Part shown: positions 18,819 to 27,297 of the stretch, one piece after another
How positions within the stretch are numbered: the stretch's first letter is position 1
Layout of the letters: each line of letters begins with the position of its first letter
Source of the DNA: an uncultured Flavobacteriaceae bacterium
Lineage (GTDB): Bacteria; Bacteroidota; Bacteroidia; Flavobacteriales; Flavobacteriaceae
Reading direction: 5' to 3'
Assembly: GCA_947494695.1 (NCBI GenBank)
Contig: CANLWB010000007.1
Span: 124,001 to 188,000 of the forward strand
DNA: 64,000 nucleotides
Translations under genes and position numbers: made by a program
The notes under the pieces: model-generated
Databases searched by the model: none
The model's input: the letters and a program-made list of their open reading frames with translations, nothing else
What the model was told of the DNA's origin: nothing

Positions 18819-19889
18819 TTAGTTCTTTAACACTTTTTTGGTGATTACACCTTGATCTGTTTTTACCTTCAGTGTATAGAGTCCTTTACTTAAATTGGAA
18901 ATATCCATTGTATTTTCCGTACTCTTCTTAACTTCATTTGAGTTGAAATCAAATAATGTAGCTTCCTCTAATTTAGCAGCTCCATGTTCTTTAATGTTTA
19001 ATCTGTCATTTGCAGGAAGAGGAAATACGGTGATAATACCATCTTCGGGATCTTCTATTTTAGAGGCTACAATAGGGTTTGCTGTTACAATATTAAAATC
19101 TTTCCAAACTCCTGCCTCTCCATAAGCCAACTCACTACCTGCTGGAACATGTAAATCTACCTCTGCTAGATTTATATTACCAAAAACAGTTTCATAAATA
19201 AAAATGGGTGTCGGTCGTTTTAAAGTCACCGAAGCTAAATTTTCACAAAGAGAAAATGCAGAGTGATCTAGAATGGACACCGAATTACCCAAAGTAACTG
19301 ATGTTAACGCTTCACATTTACGAAAAGCAGTTGGTCCAATGTAGTAAACAGAATCCGGGATATCCAGGGAAACTAATGACTCGCAACCATTAAATGCACT
19401 CTTTGCTATAACTACTAAAGATTCTCCTAAGGCAACAGAAGTTAAACCGTCGCAACCAACAAATGCATTTTCGCTAATGGTTTTTAATGAATTGGGAAGC
19501 TCTACAGATGTTAAACTTTCACAACCTGAAAATGCACTTTCTCCTATAGATATTACAGCATCTGAAAAATCTACCGAAGTCAATCCTGAACAATTAAGAA
19601 AAGCTCCTGTTTCAATACTGGTTATTGATGAAGAAAGGCTTACAGATGTTAAGTCTGAACACCCTCTAAATGCTAAAAAGCCAACACTAGTTACGGTATA
19701 GGTTGACGCATTATAGGTGACCGTTTCTGGTATGGTTACTGCACCAGTATAACAACCTGATTTACTGTCAACTTCAACGTTTGTTGTTCCAGGAATCACA
19801 TGGTATGCGATATCATCGGTTACAAAGTCCTGAGCTGAAACAATACTTAGGCTTAACAAAGCCATTACAAAAAATAAATTTTTTTTCAT
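18819..19889 (-). CDS. BspA-like LRR surface protein with T9SS sorting domain (array gene A)
   Basis: 356 residues. Sec signal peptide ends SIVSAQ (about 1-19). A conserved N-terminal module follows (YHVIPGTTNVEV, TGAVTIPETVTYN). Then come about seven LRR_5 (PF13306) repeats of 23 residues with the pattern AFxxCxxLTSVxLPxSLxxI (about 60-240). A capping segment follows (VPAGSELAYGEAGVWKDFNI), then the type A T9SS tail (TVFPLPANDRLNI...GLYTLKVKTDQGVITKKV). BspA-type proteins are surface adhesins in other Bacteroidota; a role here is inference. It is monocistronic, with the phased-box promoter upstream. Confidence 0.9.
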   Translation of the reverse strand: MKKNLFFVMALLSLSIVSAQDFVTDDIAYHVIPGTTNVEVDSKSGCYTGAVTIPETVTYNASTYTVTSVGFLAFRGCSDLTSVSLSSSITSIETGAFLNCSGLTSVDFSDAVISIGESAFSGCESLTSVELPNSLKTISENAFVGCDGLTSVALGESLVVIAKSAFNGCESLVSLDIPDSVYYIGPTAFRKCEALTSVTLGNSVSILDHSAFSLCENLASVTLKRPTPIFIYETVFGNINLAEVDLHVPAGSELAYGEAGVWKDFNIVTANPIVASKIEDPEDGIITVFPLPANDRLNIKEHGAAKLEEATLFDFNSNEVKKSTENTMDISNLSKGLYTLKVKTDQGVITKKVLKN

Positions 19890-19913
19890 GAGATAATTTT
19901 TAAAAGTTTAGGC

Positions 19914-19998
19914 CAAACTACAGAGGCTAAGAAGCAATACCCAATTAACTTGGTGAGCTTCTTAGAATATTTGGTGACTGTTTCTAAATAGATGGTAA
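19914..19998 (-). promoter_or_regulatory. Promoter and phased boxes of array gene A
   Basis: Boxes on the plus strand: TTGGTGA at 19950 and 19971, and a weaker ATGGTAA at 19992. These starts are 21 bp apart. The -7 element TAGTTTGG (minus strand) ends at 19920, 30 bp from the start of the first box. The ATG follows 24 nt downstream of the -7 element. Confidence 0.6.
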
Positions 19999-20051
19999 TT
20001 ATCAAAAACTACAGATAAATCATTAAAAAAAGGTATTTAGCATTGAAGCAA

Positions 20052-20212
20052 AAACCCCACCGATGTCCAATCGATAGGGTTTCGTTTCTTTTGTAGGTTT
20101 ATTTTTTAAACCTTTATTTCTTGTAAACCAAACGACATCTATTAAGAAGCAATACACAATTAATTTAGTGAGTTTCTTAGAATAGTTGGGACTGCATCTA
20201 AACTTAAGGTGA
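20052..20212 (-). pseudogene. Relic BspA unit (R4): terminator and stub of gene end joined to its promoter
   Basis: Reading plus coordinates upward there is the array-type hairpin (20052-20082), then a sequence nearly identical to the 3' end of array gene D, finishing in the codons K-K-stop. It joins directly to a promoter copy like that of gene A, with TTAGTGA at 20165, TTGGGAC at 20186 (1-nt deletion) and AAGGTGA at 20206. The whole coding body, about 1 kb, is missing. The gap to gene A holds nothing else I can recognise. Confidence 0.6.
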
Positions 20213-20273
20213 ATGTCTAAAAAGAGCGATTTTTAAATCACCTTTTTTAAATAAGAAATACAATACAAATACA

Positions 20274-20304
20274 AAAACCCTATCGATTTGACATCAATAG
20301 GGTT
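20274..20304 (-). terminator. Terminator of array gene B
   Basis: AAACCCTAT/ATAGGGTTT stem with a TCGAT-containing loop 35 bp after the stop codon, the same hairpin design as after other array genes. Confidence 0.6.
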
Positions 20305-20339
20305 TAAAATAACTTGATTGTTTTATTCCTTTAAAAGGT

Positions 20340-21473
20340 TTATTGCTTTATCACTTTTTTAGTGATAACGCCTTGGCTTGTATTTAATCTTAAAATGTAC
20401 ATCCCACTTTGTAAATTCGATATATTTACATCACTTTCTGTGGTGGTTTTCACTACTTTTCCTTGTAAATTTAATACACTAACATCTTGTAAGTCCATAG
20501 AGTTTTTTAGTGATATATTCAAGGTGTTTTTAGCAGGCATAGGATATATGGTAATATCATCATCTTTCAAAGTGTTTTTATCAATAGCACTTAATGTTCC
20601 GTTAATAGGATTAAAATCTTGCCATACACGGGCTGCTCTGTAAGCTGATTCACTAGCAACTGGTACATTTAAAGCGACTAGCCTCAAATCTATTATATCA
20701 AAAACGCTTTCGCTTATAGCTATTGGTGTTACCACATCTATGGTTACAGAACTTAAATTACTACAGCTATTAAATGCATCATCTCCAATAGAGGTCACTC
20801 CACGTCCAATATCTATTGTTTTTAGTACAAAACATAAGGCAAATGCCTCTTCTTCTATAGTTGTCACAGAATCGGGAAGACTTATAGATTTAAGTTCTAT
20901 ACATCTCTTAAATGCGTTTTCTCCTATAACCATTAGTGAATTTCCAAAATTTACAGTTTCTAAATCAAAACAAGCTCTAAAAGCATTTGCGCCTATTGAA
21001 ATTAATGAATTTGGCAGGGTTATAGTTTTTAATTTTAAACACGTATCAAACGCAGATGACTCAAGAGACGTTAATGAATCTGGTAAGTCTACTGTTTCCA
21101 AGCTTGCACAGTTAGAAAATGTAGCTCTTTCAATAGTCGTTATTGAATTTGGAATACTTACTGTACGCAAGCCTGTAGCATAAAATGCCTGATAGCCAAT
21201 AGAGCGTATTGAATTTGGTATTGTTACGGCTGTTAAATCAGTACTTGACAAAAATGCTCTTGCTTCAATAGCGGTTACATTATAAGTTGTTGCACCATTA
21301 GTCACGGTTTCCGGTACAGTTACAGATCCGCTATAATACCCTGCTTTGTTCGTTACAGCGACATTGGATGTTCCTGATACAATGTTATAGGCAATGTTAT
21401 CTACTATAAAATCTTGTGCTGTGGAAATACTAAGGCTTAATAAAGCCATAATTAAAAAAATATGTTTTTTCAT
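20340..21473 (-). CDS. BspA-like LRR surface protein with T9SS sorting domain (array gene B)
   Basis: 377 residues. Signal peptide ends SISTAQ. The N-terminal module is IVDNIAYNIVSGTSNVAV. About eight 23-residue LRR_5 repeats follow (AFRACFDLETVNFGNSLMVI and similar), then a cap (VPVASESAYRAARVWQDFNP). The tail is distinct from gene A: IYPMPAKNTLNISLKN, KVVKTTTESDVNISNLQSGM, ending VITKKVIKQ. The same tail type is found on the frameshifted gene at 27298. The protein should be exported by Sec and then T9SS and displayed on the cell surface. A single-gene unit. Confidence 0.9.
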   Translation of the reverse strand: MKKHIFLIMALLSLSISTAQDFIVDNIAYNIVSGTSNVAVTNKAGYYSGSVTVPETVTNGATTYNVTAIEARAFLSSTDLTAVTIPNSIRSIGYQAFYATGLRTVSIPNSITTIERATFSNCASLETVDLPDSLTSLESSAFDTCLKLKTITLPNSLISIGANAFRACFDLETVNFGNSLMVIGENAFKRCIELKSISLPDSVTTIEEEAFALCFVLKTIDIGRGVTSIGDDAFNSCSNLSSVTIDVVTPIAISESVFDIIDLRLVALNVPVASESAYRAARVWQDFNPINGTLSAIDKNTLKDDDITIYPMPAKNTLNISLKNSMDLQDVSVLNLQGKVVKTTTESDVNISNLQSGMYILRLNTSQGVITKKVIKQ

Positions 21474-21501
21474 GTTTGTGGGGGTTTATTCATGTCTTTG
21501 G

Positions 21502-21587
21502 CGAATCTATATTCTTTGCTATTCGCTATCAAATTTATTTGGCGAACGTGCTCATATTAATGGTCAATGAAACAAAAAACAAGGTGA
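21502..21587 (-). promoter_or_regulatory. Promoter and phased boxes of array gene B
   Basis: Boxes: TTGGCGA at 21539, ATGGTCA at 21560, AAGGTGA at 21581, exactly 21 bp apart. The -7 element TAGATTCG (minus strand, 21502-21509) is again 30 bp from the first box. The rest of the gap to gene C (21588-21753) contains a weak stem ACTAAGTTT/AAACTTAGT at about 21666-21693. Confidence 0.55.
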
Positions 21588-21753
21588 ATAAATACCGAAC
21601 GGTATATGTTTAATTGAATTCAAATTCTAACCCAAAATGAATCCACAAATCACCTAATCACAACTAAGTTTTTTATCCAATAAAGAAACTTAGTAATTAA
21701 CCTAATTGGTAAGTTACATGCTTCTTTTTAAATTTAAACAATCGTATTATCGT

Positions 21754-22890
21754 TTATTTTATTACCACTTTTTTAGTAACAACTCCGCGATCTGTATTAA
21801 GTTTTAAAGTATAAATACCTCCAGCCAAATTTGAGATATCTATAGTATTCCCTGTAGTTGTTTTAACAATATCACCATTCAGGTTTAATAACGTAGCTTC
21901 TTCTAAAATAACAGATTTCTTTTGCTCTATGTGCAATACATTATTTGCAGGTATAGGATATAACTTTACATCTTCCTTCGTCAAGGAGCTTTCTAAATCA
22001 CTTATTTCTCTACTCGTAATCGGGTTAAAATTTTTCCAGAATCTAGCTGCTCTATATGCAACCTCACTACCTCTTGGAACATATAACGTTATTGACGATA
22101 AATCTAAGTTAAAAAATACGCTTTCAGTTATTCGTACTGGTGTTGCATGTTTTACCGTTACAGCAGTTAAATCTTTACATTTTCTAAAAGCACCTTGACC
22201 AATAGACGTTACCGAGCTTCCTATACGTATTGTTTTCGCTCCTTTACAGTTCATAAACGCTTGTTCTCCCAGGGTGATTACAGAATCTGGAATATCTATT
22301 GTGCTCAGAGACTTACATCCTTTAAATGCAATTTCTCCTATGGAAGTTAATGAACTTCCCAGGTTAACCTCACTTAAGCTTTCACAATAATAAAATGCTT
22401 GTCTTTCTATGGCGACTACAGAATCTGGAATATTGATAGTTGTTAAATTCTCGCATTCTCCAAATGCGGCAACTCCTATAAAGGTTAATGAATCTGGCAA
22501 GTCTACCGTTTCTAAATTAACACAGGAGGCAAAGGTAGCTTGCTCGATAGATGTTACGCCGTTTGGAATGGCCACTGAAGTCAATCCTGCACAACCTACA
22601 AATGCTAATTTTCCTATAGAAACTACCGAATCTGGAATAGCTATTGAAGTTAACCCGGTACAACTACGAAATGCTCCTATGCCAATGGTAGTAACATCAT
22701 AGTTTTCAGTATTATAGGTTACCGTTTCTGGTATGGTTACTGCACCAGTATAACAGTCTGCTTTCTTAACGACTTCAACGTTTGTCGTTCCAGGAATCAC
22801 ATGGTAAGCAATATTATTGCTTACAAAGTCCTGTGCTGAGGCAATACTTAGGCTTAACAAAGCCATTACAAAAAATAGATTTTTTTTCAT
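21754..22890 (-). CDS. BspA-like LRR surface protein with T9SS sorting domain (array gene C)
   Basis: 378 residues from the ATG at 22890. The frame stays open 40 codons further upstream, but that extension crosses the promoter and would bury the signal peptide, so it is rejected. Signal peptide ends SIASAQ. The N-terminal module is YHVIPGTTNVEV. LRR_5 repeats include VTSIEQATFASC, TFIGVAAFGECENLTTINIP and SLTSIGEIAFKGCKSL. Cap: VPRGSEVAYRAARFWKNFNP. Tail: LYPIPANNVLHIEQKKS...GIYTLKLNTDRGVVTKKVVIK. Its repeat region is the closest match to that of the frameshifted gene at 27298. Confidence 0.9.
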   Translation of the reverse strand: MKKNLFFVMALLSLSIASAQDFVSNNIAYHVIPGTTNVEVVKKADCYTGAVTIPETVTYNTENYDVTTIGIGAFRSCTGLTSIAIPDSVVSIGKLAFVGCAGLTSVAIPNGVTSIEQATFASCVNLETVDLPDSLTFIGVAAFGECENLTTINIPDSVVAIERQAFYYCESLSEVNLGSSLTSIGEIAFKGCKSLSTIDIPDSVITLGEQAFMNCKGAKTIRIGSSVTSIGQGAFRKCKDLTAVTVKHATPVRITESVFFNLDLSSITLYVPRGSEVAYRAARFWKNFNPITSREISDLESSLTKEDVKLYPIPANNVLHIEQKKSVILEEATLLNLNGDIVKTTTGNTIDISNLAGGIYTLKLNTDRGVVTKKVVIK

Positions 22891-22914
22891 GGGGTAAATT
22901 TTAAAAGTTTTGAC

Positions 22915-22957
22915 CAAACTACATCTGTTAAGAAGCAATGCACAATTAATTTGGTGA
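22915..22957 (-). promoter_or_regulatory. Promoter of array gene C, only the proximal box kept
   Basis: TTGGTGA at 22951 sits 30 bp from the -7 element TAGTTTGG (ending 22921). Where the second box should start (22972) the sequence reads GCCATGT. The similarity to the gene D promoter stops at about 22970, so the distal boxes were lost at a junction. Confidence 0.55.
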
Positions 22958-22970
22958 GTTTTTAGGAATT

Positions 22971-23220
22971 TGCCATGTACAAATAGCCCGCTAAGCCTAT
23001 TCACTTCCACCCTGTAAGCTTCATGCTACTAATAACAATAAGTATTTACTAAAAAACATGCTTCCACTATGTAAAGGCTGAGCCGTCTATTGAGCTAACG
23101 GCATTTGGAATACATACAAAAGTTAATCTTTATACAAGAAAAAACAGGTACGCCATGTCATGCATTTATTGAGTAGATTTAGGACATAACTGGTATAATA
23201 TTTAATTTAATTTTCTTTGT
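22971..23220 (-). pseudogene. Decayed array spacer with LRR scrap (R3)
   Basis: The stretch 23088-23140 (TATTGAGCTAACGGCATTTG and on) resembles an LRR-coding segment of the array genes (compare 22614-22665), but it has no open frame. The whole spacer also aligns with 24760-24945 upstream of gene E's terminator, including GACATAACTGGTA. It looks like an old, degenerate array copy. Confidence 0.4.
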
Positions 23221-23222
23221 TA

Positions 23223-23253
23223 AAAACCCTACCGATAAGAAATCGCTAGGGTT
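23223..23253 (-). terminator. Terminator of array gene D
   Basis: AAACCCTA/TAGGGTTT stem with CCGAT/ATCG extension, 33 bp after the stop codon. Confidence 0.6.
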
Positions 23254-23285
23254 TCGTTGCTTTTGTAGGTTTATTTTTTAAACCT

Positions 23286-24359
23286 TTATTTCTTGATTAC
23301 TTTTTTGGTAATCACACCTTCTGTTGTCTCTAGTTTTAAGGTATAAAGTCCCTTGTTTAAACTTGAAACATCCATACTTTGTGCTTTACTTGTTTTAACA
23401 ATGTCGCCATTAAAGTCTAAAAGTGTGGCCTGCTCTAATTTAGCGGTACCATGTTCTTTAATGTTTAATCTGTTGTTCGCCGGAAGAGGAAATACAGTGA
23501 TGCTCCCTTCTTCTGAAGAATCTTCCATTCTAAAAGCTGCAATCGGGTTTGCTCCTACAATATTGAAATCTTTCCAAACGTCAGCGTCTTTATAAGCTAG
23601 TTCGCTACCTGCCGGAACATATAAATCTATTTCTGAAAGATCTATAAAACCAAAGGCGAATTCAAAAATTGAAAATGGTACAGATTGCTTCACAGTTATT
23701 GAATCTAAATTCGGGCAAAAGTTAAACAAAAGCTGCCCTATAATTACTACAGAGTTTCCTAGAGTCGCTGAAGTTAAAGCGCCACAATCGGAAAAGGCAG
23801 AATCTCCGATGTAATAAACAGAATCGGGAATACTTATTGAAGTTAACGAAGAACAGTTCTCAAATGACTTATCTCCTAAAACAACTAATGATTCTCCTAA
23901 AGAAACAGACGTTAAACCATTACAATTACGAAATGCGTTATCATTAATTGAAGTTACCGAATTTGGAATTTCCAAAGATGTTAAACCTGTACATCCTAGA
24001 AATGAACTAAATCCAATGCTTGTTAATGCGTCTGGTAGTTCTATTGCAGTCAACCCCGTACAGCCACTAAAAGCCAAGGTCTTGATAGCAACTACTGAAT
24101 TAGGAAGACTTACAGCGGTTACTGCTGAACACCCGGCAAAAGCCGACTTCCCAACATAAGCTACTGTATAATCCGTAGCATTATTGGTCACTGTTTCTGG
24201 AATAACGACAGATCCGTTATAGCATCCGTCTTTTTTCGCAACCTCTACCGTTGTTGTTCCTGGTATGATCTTATAGGCAATATGATCTGCTATAAAATCT
24301 TGAGCGGTTGCGATACTTAGGCTTAATAAAGCCATTACAAAAAATAGATTTTTTTTCAT
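23286..24359 (-). CDS. BspA-like LRR surface protein with T9SS sorting domain (array gene D)
   Basis: 357 residues from the ATG at 24359. An in-frame upstream extension of 39 codons lies over the promoter boxes and is rejected. Signal peptide ends SIATAQ. The N-terminal module is YKIIPGTTTVEV. The LRR_5 repeats include FLGCTGLTSLEIPNSVTSI and AFSDCGALTSATLGNSVVII. Cap: VPAGSELAYKDADVWKDFNI. The tail is of the A/E type: TVFPLPANNRLNIKEHG, DFNGDIVKTSKAQSMDVSSL, ending ITKKVIKK. Predicted to be displayed on the surface through T9SS. Confidence 0.9.
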   Translation of the reverse strand: MKKNLFFVMALLSLSIATAQDFIADHIAYKIIPGTTTVEVAKKDGCYNGSVVIPETVTNNATDYTVAYVGKSAFAGCSAVTAVSLPNSVVAIKTLAFSGCTGLTAIELPDALTSIGFSSFLGCTGLTSLEIPNSVTSINDNAFRNCNGLTSVSLGESLVVLGDKSFENCSSLTSISIPDSVYYIGDSAFSDCGALTSATLGNSVVIIGQLLFNFCPNLDSITVKQSVPFSIFEFAFGFIDLSEIDLYVPAGSELAYKDADVWKDFNIVGANPIAAFRMEDSSEEGSITVFPLPANNRLNIKEHGTAKLEQATLLDFNGDIVKTSKAQSMDVSSLNKGLYTLKLETTEGVITKKVIKK

Positions 24360-24382
24360 GGGGTAAATTTTAAAAGTTTTGG

Positions 24383-24468
24383 CCAAACTACATCTGTTAG
24401 GAAGCAATGCACAATTAATTTGGTGAGTTTTTAGGAATACTTGGTGACTGTTTCTAAACTTAGGGTGA
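24383..24468 (-). promoter_or_regulatory. Promoter and three phased boxes of array gene D
   Basis: TTGGTGA at 24420 and 24441, AGGGTGA at 24462: 21-bp steps. -7 element TAGTTTGG on the minus strand ends at 24390, 30 bp from box 1. Confidence 0.6.
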
Positions 24469-24499
24469 GTGGCCAAAAAGGGTTATTTTAAAAACACCC

Positions 24500-24945
24500 T
24501 TTTTAAGTAGGAAATATAATACTAAAACAAAATCAATATCGATTTTAAAATGGATAGTATGGTGTTCCCTCCTATAGTTTTTAGCACATTTTCGTGTAAG
24601 TGTTATGTGCTAACACATTTGTAAGTTTACAGTGTTTTTAGTAATACATTCAAGATGTTTTTATCATTAACAGTTCAATATCCTGTTAATAAGGTATAAT
24701 ATTGCCATGCACTGGTAGCCTCTTAAACCAATTTATTTGCGACTTGTATACGTAAGTAAAGCGATTAATGACAATACTACTAACTAAAAACCATTCTTTC
24801 ACCATCTAAAGACGTCATCACTTATAGAGCTCACTACATTTCAATAAAATGTAACGTTTTGCACCATGTATCATCACAAAAGCCATCATTTTAGTTTTGG
24901 AAAATTTAGAACATAACTGGTAAATATGTAACGTGAGTTTTCTAA
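24500..24945 (-). pseudogene. Decayed BspA-like gene copy (R2)
   Basis: Positions about 24588-24740 align with the 3' coding part of gene B (about 20450-20650): shared stretches include GTTTTTAGTAATACATTCAA versus the matching part of gene B, and CTTGCCAT versus ATTGCCATGCACTGG. The frame is destroyed. Positions 24760-24945 match spacer R3. No intact start, signal peptide or boxes are seen. Confidence 0.5.
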
Positions 24946-24948
24946 GAC

Positions 24949-24981
24949 AAAAACCCTACCGATAATAAATCGATAGGGTTT
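24949..24981 (-). terminator. Terminator of array gene E
   Basis: AAACCCTACCGAT pairs with ATCGATAGGGTTT, 32 bp after the stop codon; nearly the same hairpin as after gene D. Confidence 0.65.
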
Positions 24982-25012
24982 CGTTGAATTTGTAGATTTA
25001 ATTTCTAAATCT

Positions 25013-26089
25013 TTATTTCTTGATTACTTTTTTGGTAATCACACCTTCTGTTGTCTCAATTTTTAAGGTGTAAAGTCCTTGATTTAAACTTGATACATCA
25101 ATACTATGGGCATTACTCGTTTTAACAACTTCTCCATTAATGCTGAAAAGTGTGGCCTGCTCTAATTTAGCTGTACTATGTTCTTTAAGGTTTAACCTAT
25201 TGTTTGCAGGAATTGGGAATACTGTAATTATACCATCTTCTGGTTCTACAATTTTAGAACTTGAAAGGGGAGATGACGCTACAATATTAAAATCTTTCCA
25301 AACTCTTGCTTCTCCATAATCTAACTCGCTATCTACGGGAACATGTAAATCTATTTCTGCTAAACTTGTACCACCAAAATCAAAAACAGTCTCAAAAATA
25401 AAAATTGGTGTTGATCGTTTTAAAGTCACCGAAGCTAAATTATCACAACCTGAAAATGCAGAGTGATCTATAGTGTCCACCGAATTACCCAAAGTAACTG
25501 ATGTTAATGCTCTACATTGACGAAAAGCATTATCTCCAATGTAGTAAACAGAATCCGGGATATCTATAGAAACTAATGACTCGCACCCACTAAATGCATT
25601 ATCTGCTATAGCTACTAAAGATTCTCCTAAGGAAACAGAAGTTAAACTCTTGCAACTAGCAAATCCACTTCGACTAATGGTTTTTAATGAATTGGGAAAC
25701 TCTACAGATGTTAAACTTTCACAACCTTCAAATGCACTAACTCCTACAAATGTCAAAGCATCTGAAAAATCTACTGAAGTCAACCCTGAACAATTAGTAA
25801 AAGCCCCTACCTTAATACGGGTTATTGAGTTAGAAAGACTTACAGACGTTAACTCTGAACAATCTTCGAATGCTAAATAGCCTATACGAGATACAGTATA
25901 GGTTGATGCATTGTAAGTCACTGTTTCTGGTATGGCTACCGCACCAGTATAACAGTCTGTTTTCTTAGCGACTTCAACATTTGTTGTTCCAGGAATCACA
26001 TGGTAAGCAATATCATCTACTACAAAGTCCTGTGCTGTGGCAATACTTAGGCTTAAGAAAGCCGTAATTAAAAACATACTTTTTTTCAT
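25013..26089 (-). CDS. BspA-like LRR surface protein with T9SS sorting domain (array gene E)
   Basis: 358 residues. Signal peptide ends SIATAQ. The mature protein is very close to gene A throughout: FSDALTFVGVSAFEGCESL, SLKTISRSGFASCKSLTSV, IPDSVYYIGDNAFRQCRAL. About seven LRR_5 repeats, cap VPVDSELDYGEARVWKDFNI, and an A/D-type tail (TVFPIPANNRLNLKEHS...GLYTLKIETTEGVITKKVIKK). Its promoter DNA, however, is of another sequence type, shared with relic R1. This suggests the body and promoter have been reshuffled. Confidence 0.9.
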   Translation of the reverse strand: MKKSMFLITAFLSLSIATAQDFVVDDIAYHVIPGTTNVEVAKKTDCYTGAVAIPETVTYNASTYTVSRIGYLAFEDCSELTSVSLSNSITRIKVGAFTNCSGLTSVDFSDALTFVGVSAFEGCESLTSVEFPNSLKTISRSGFASCKSLTSVSLGESLVAIADNAFSGCESLVSIDIPDSVYYIGDNAFRQCRALTSVTLGNSVDTIDHSAFSGCDNLASVTLKRSTPIFIFETVFDFGGTSLAEIDLHVPVDSELDYGEARVWKDFNIVASSPLSSSKIVEPEDGIITVFPIPANNRLNLKEHSTAKLEQATLFSINGEVVKTSNAHSIDVSSLNQGLYTLKIETTEGVITKKVIKK

Positions 26090-26124
26090 TGGTATTTTAT
26101 TTTGGGTTTAAATTATTAATACCT

Positions 26125-26189
26125 CAAAATTATAATGTTTAATAGCCCTCCTAAAATTAATATGGTGAGCCTACCTATTTACATGGTGA
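26125..26189 (-). promoter_or_regulatory. Promoter and phased boxes of array gene E
   Basis: ATGGTGA at 26162 and 26183 (21 bp apart). -7 element TAATTTTG (minus strand, 26125-26132) is an exact TAnnTTTG, 30 bp from box 1. No third box is seen. Confidence 0.6.
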
Positions 26190-26565
26190 ACTAAAAAAAT
26201 ATGTTCTTTCAAATAGGGTATAAAAACGACAACGAATACTTAAAACCTGGACTCAAAAGCATAAAACCAGATTTCCTAATTTCTTTTTTTAACAACGTGG
26301 TAATTTTAAACCATTTCAATTCCGTTTTGTATTACAAATACGTGCTTTGTGTCATTCCGAACGGCATTTACAAATATTATGACACTAATATTAAACAGTT
26401 TAAACCTAAAATTTGAAACACCTTCAGATTGACAAAATTCTATTATGAAAAATTACGGACAATTAGTTTAAATTATAAAAATTACACCTAAACCAAAGCT
26501 ACTCCAGACCAATCATTGCATGTATGAATAACTCATATTAGATCCAAGTTTCAAGAACTCTTAAT

Positions 26566-26606
26566 ACCTAAAAAAAGGTATAGGTTCTAATACCTCTTTT
26601 TAGGTA
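26566..26606 (-). terminator. Long hairpin downstream of relic R1
   Basis: ATACCTAAAAA-type arms at both ends (26565-26575 and 26596-26607) can pair. It stands where the terminator of the deleted R1 gene would be. Confidence 0.4.
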
Positions 26607-26704
26607 TTTTTACTACGAACAACATGAAATTAGTATGCTTTTCTTATGGTTTTACTTTTGCTTGCCTGTCCAAATCAAAAAAAGGAGGTTTTTTACTTAC
26701 ACAC

Positions 26705-26910
26705 TCGCTTTTTATCACTTTTTTAATGATAAAGCCTTGAAAACGCAAATGATTCAATAGACCTCATTAAGACTTAAGAAAGTCATAATTATAGGCATAG
26801 TTTCTTTTATTGGTTTTTGAGGTTTACTGTTATAAAGAACCCAAAAATATAATGTTTAACAGCACTCTAAAAATTAATATGGCGAGTCTACTCATTTAGG
26901 TGGTCAAGTA
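26705..26910 (-). pseudogene. Relic BspA gene (R1), body deleted
   Basis: On the minus strand a promoter with ATGGCGA at 26879, GTGGTCA at 26900 and an exact -7 TATTTTTG (26842-26849) leads to a signal-peptide sequence like that of gene E. Its ATG has become ATA. After about 20 codons it joins directly to the last codons of a gene B-type tail (compare GGCTTTATCATTAAAAAAGT with the end of gene B). About 1 kb of coding DNA is gone. Confidence 0.6.
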
Positions 26911-27180
26911 AAAAAACGTTCTTTTTACAAGGTATCTAAACGATAACCAACACCTAAAGCAAGAACTCAAAAATTTAAAACAGAGCTTATCAGCTTCTTT
27001 TTCAAAATATCGTAATAATTAAGGGATAAACACATTACACTTAGAAAAAGGTTATTCTAGACCAATCATTGCATGTATTAATCTCGAATATTAACCAAAG
27101 TTTCAATAACCCCATATCTCCTAAAAAAAGGGATACATCGCTACACCTATTTTAGGTGATTTTCACTCTAAATAGCATAG
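26830..27180 (-). repeat. Tandem duplication, copy 2
   Basis: Partner of 26090-26630. It carries the R1 promoter and the upstream DNA, up to a second CCTAAAAAAAGGG element at about 27120. Confidence 0.45.
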
Positions 27181-27229
27181 AATTAATATTCTTTTCTTAG
27201 AGGTTACTTTTGCTTATTTGTACAAATAA

Positions 27230-27263
27230 AAAAACCTTGTCAATTTTAATCAACAAGGTTTTA
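27230..27263 (-). terminator. Terminator of the frameshifted array gene F
   Basis: AAACCTTGT pairs with ACAAGGTTT around a short AT loop, with T residues after it on the minus strand. Confidence 0.65.
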
Positions 27264-27297
27264 TTTAATAAAAGAAAGAGATTCTCTTACTTACATA

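Larger units (their letters stand above)
26090..26630 (-). repeat. Tandem duplication, copy 1 (promoter plus upstream DNA)
   Basis: This segment and about 26830-27180 share the same order of features: promoter boxes, an AT-rich stretch, CTAGACCAATCATTGCATGTAT-like DNA (26504 and 27058), then a hairpin with CCTAAAAAAAGG. The two copies have diverged by point changes and small gaps. Apart from relic R1 no gene is seen in 26090-27297. Confidence 0.5.

Noticed and set aside
20740-21183. Plus-strand frame of 147 codons opposite array gene B
   Set aside because: Same cause: a shadow of the LRR coding repeats, with no signal peptide, promoter or known family.
22891-23010. N-terminal extension of array gene C to 23010
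   Set aside because: It would cover the phased-box promoter and place the signal peptide 40 residues inside the protein; the ATG at 22890 matches the other array genes.
24360-24476. N-terminal extension of array gene D to 24476
   Set aside because: Same reason as gene C; the extension reads through the promoter boxes.
26201-26416. Plus-strand frame of 71 codons upstream of gene E
   Set aside because: It lies in the duplicated non-coding region, and the homologous copy at 26920-27000 does not keep the frame.
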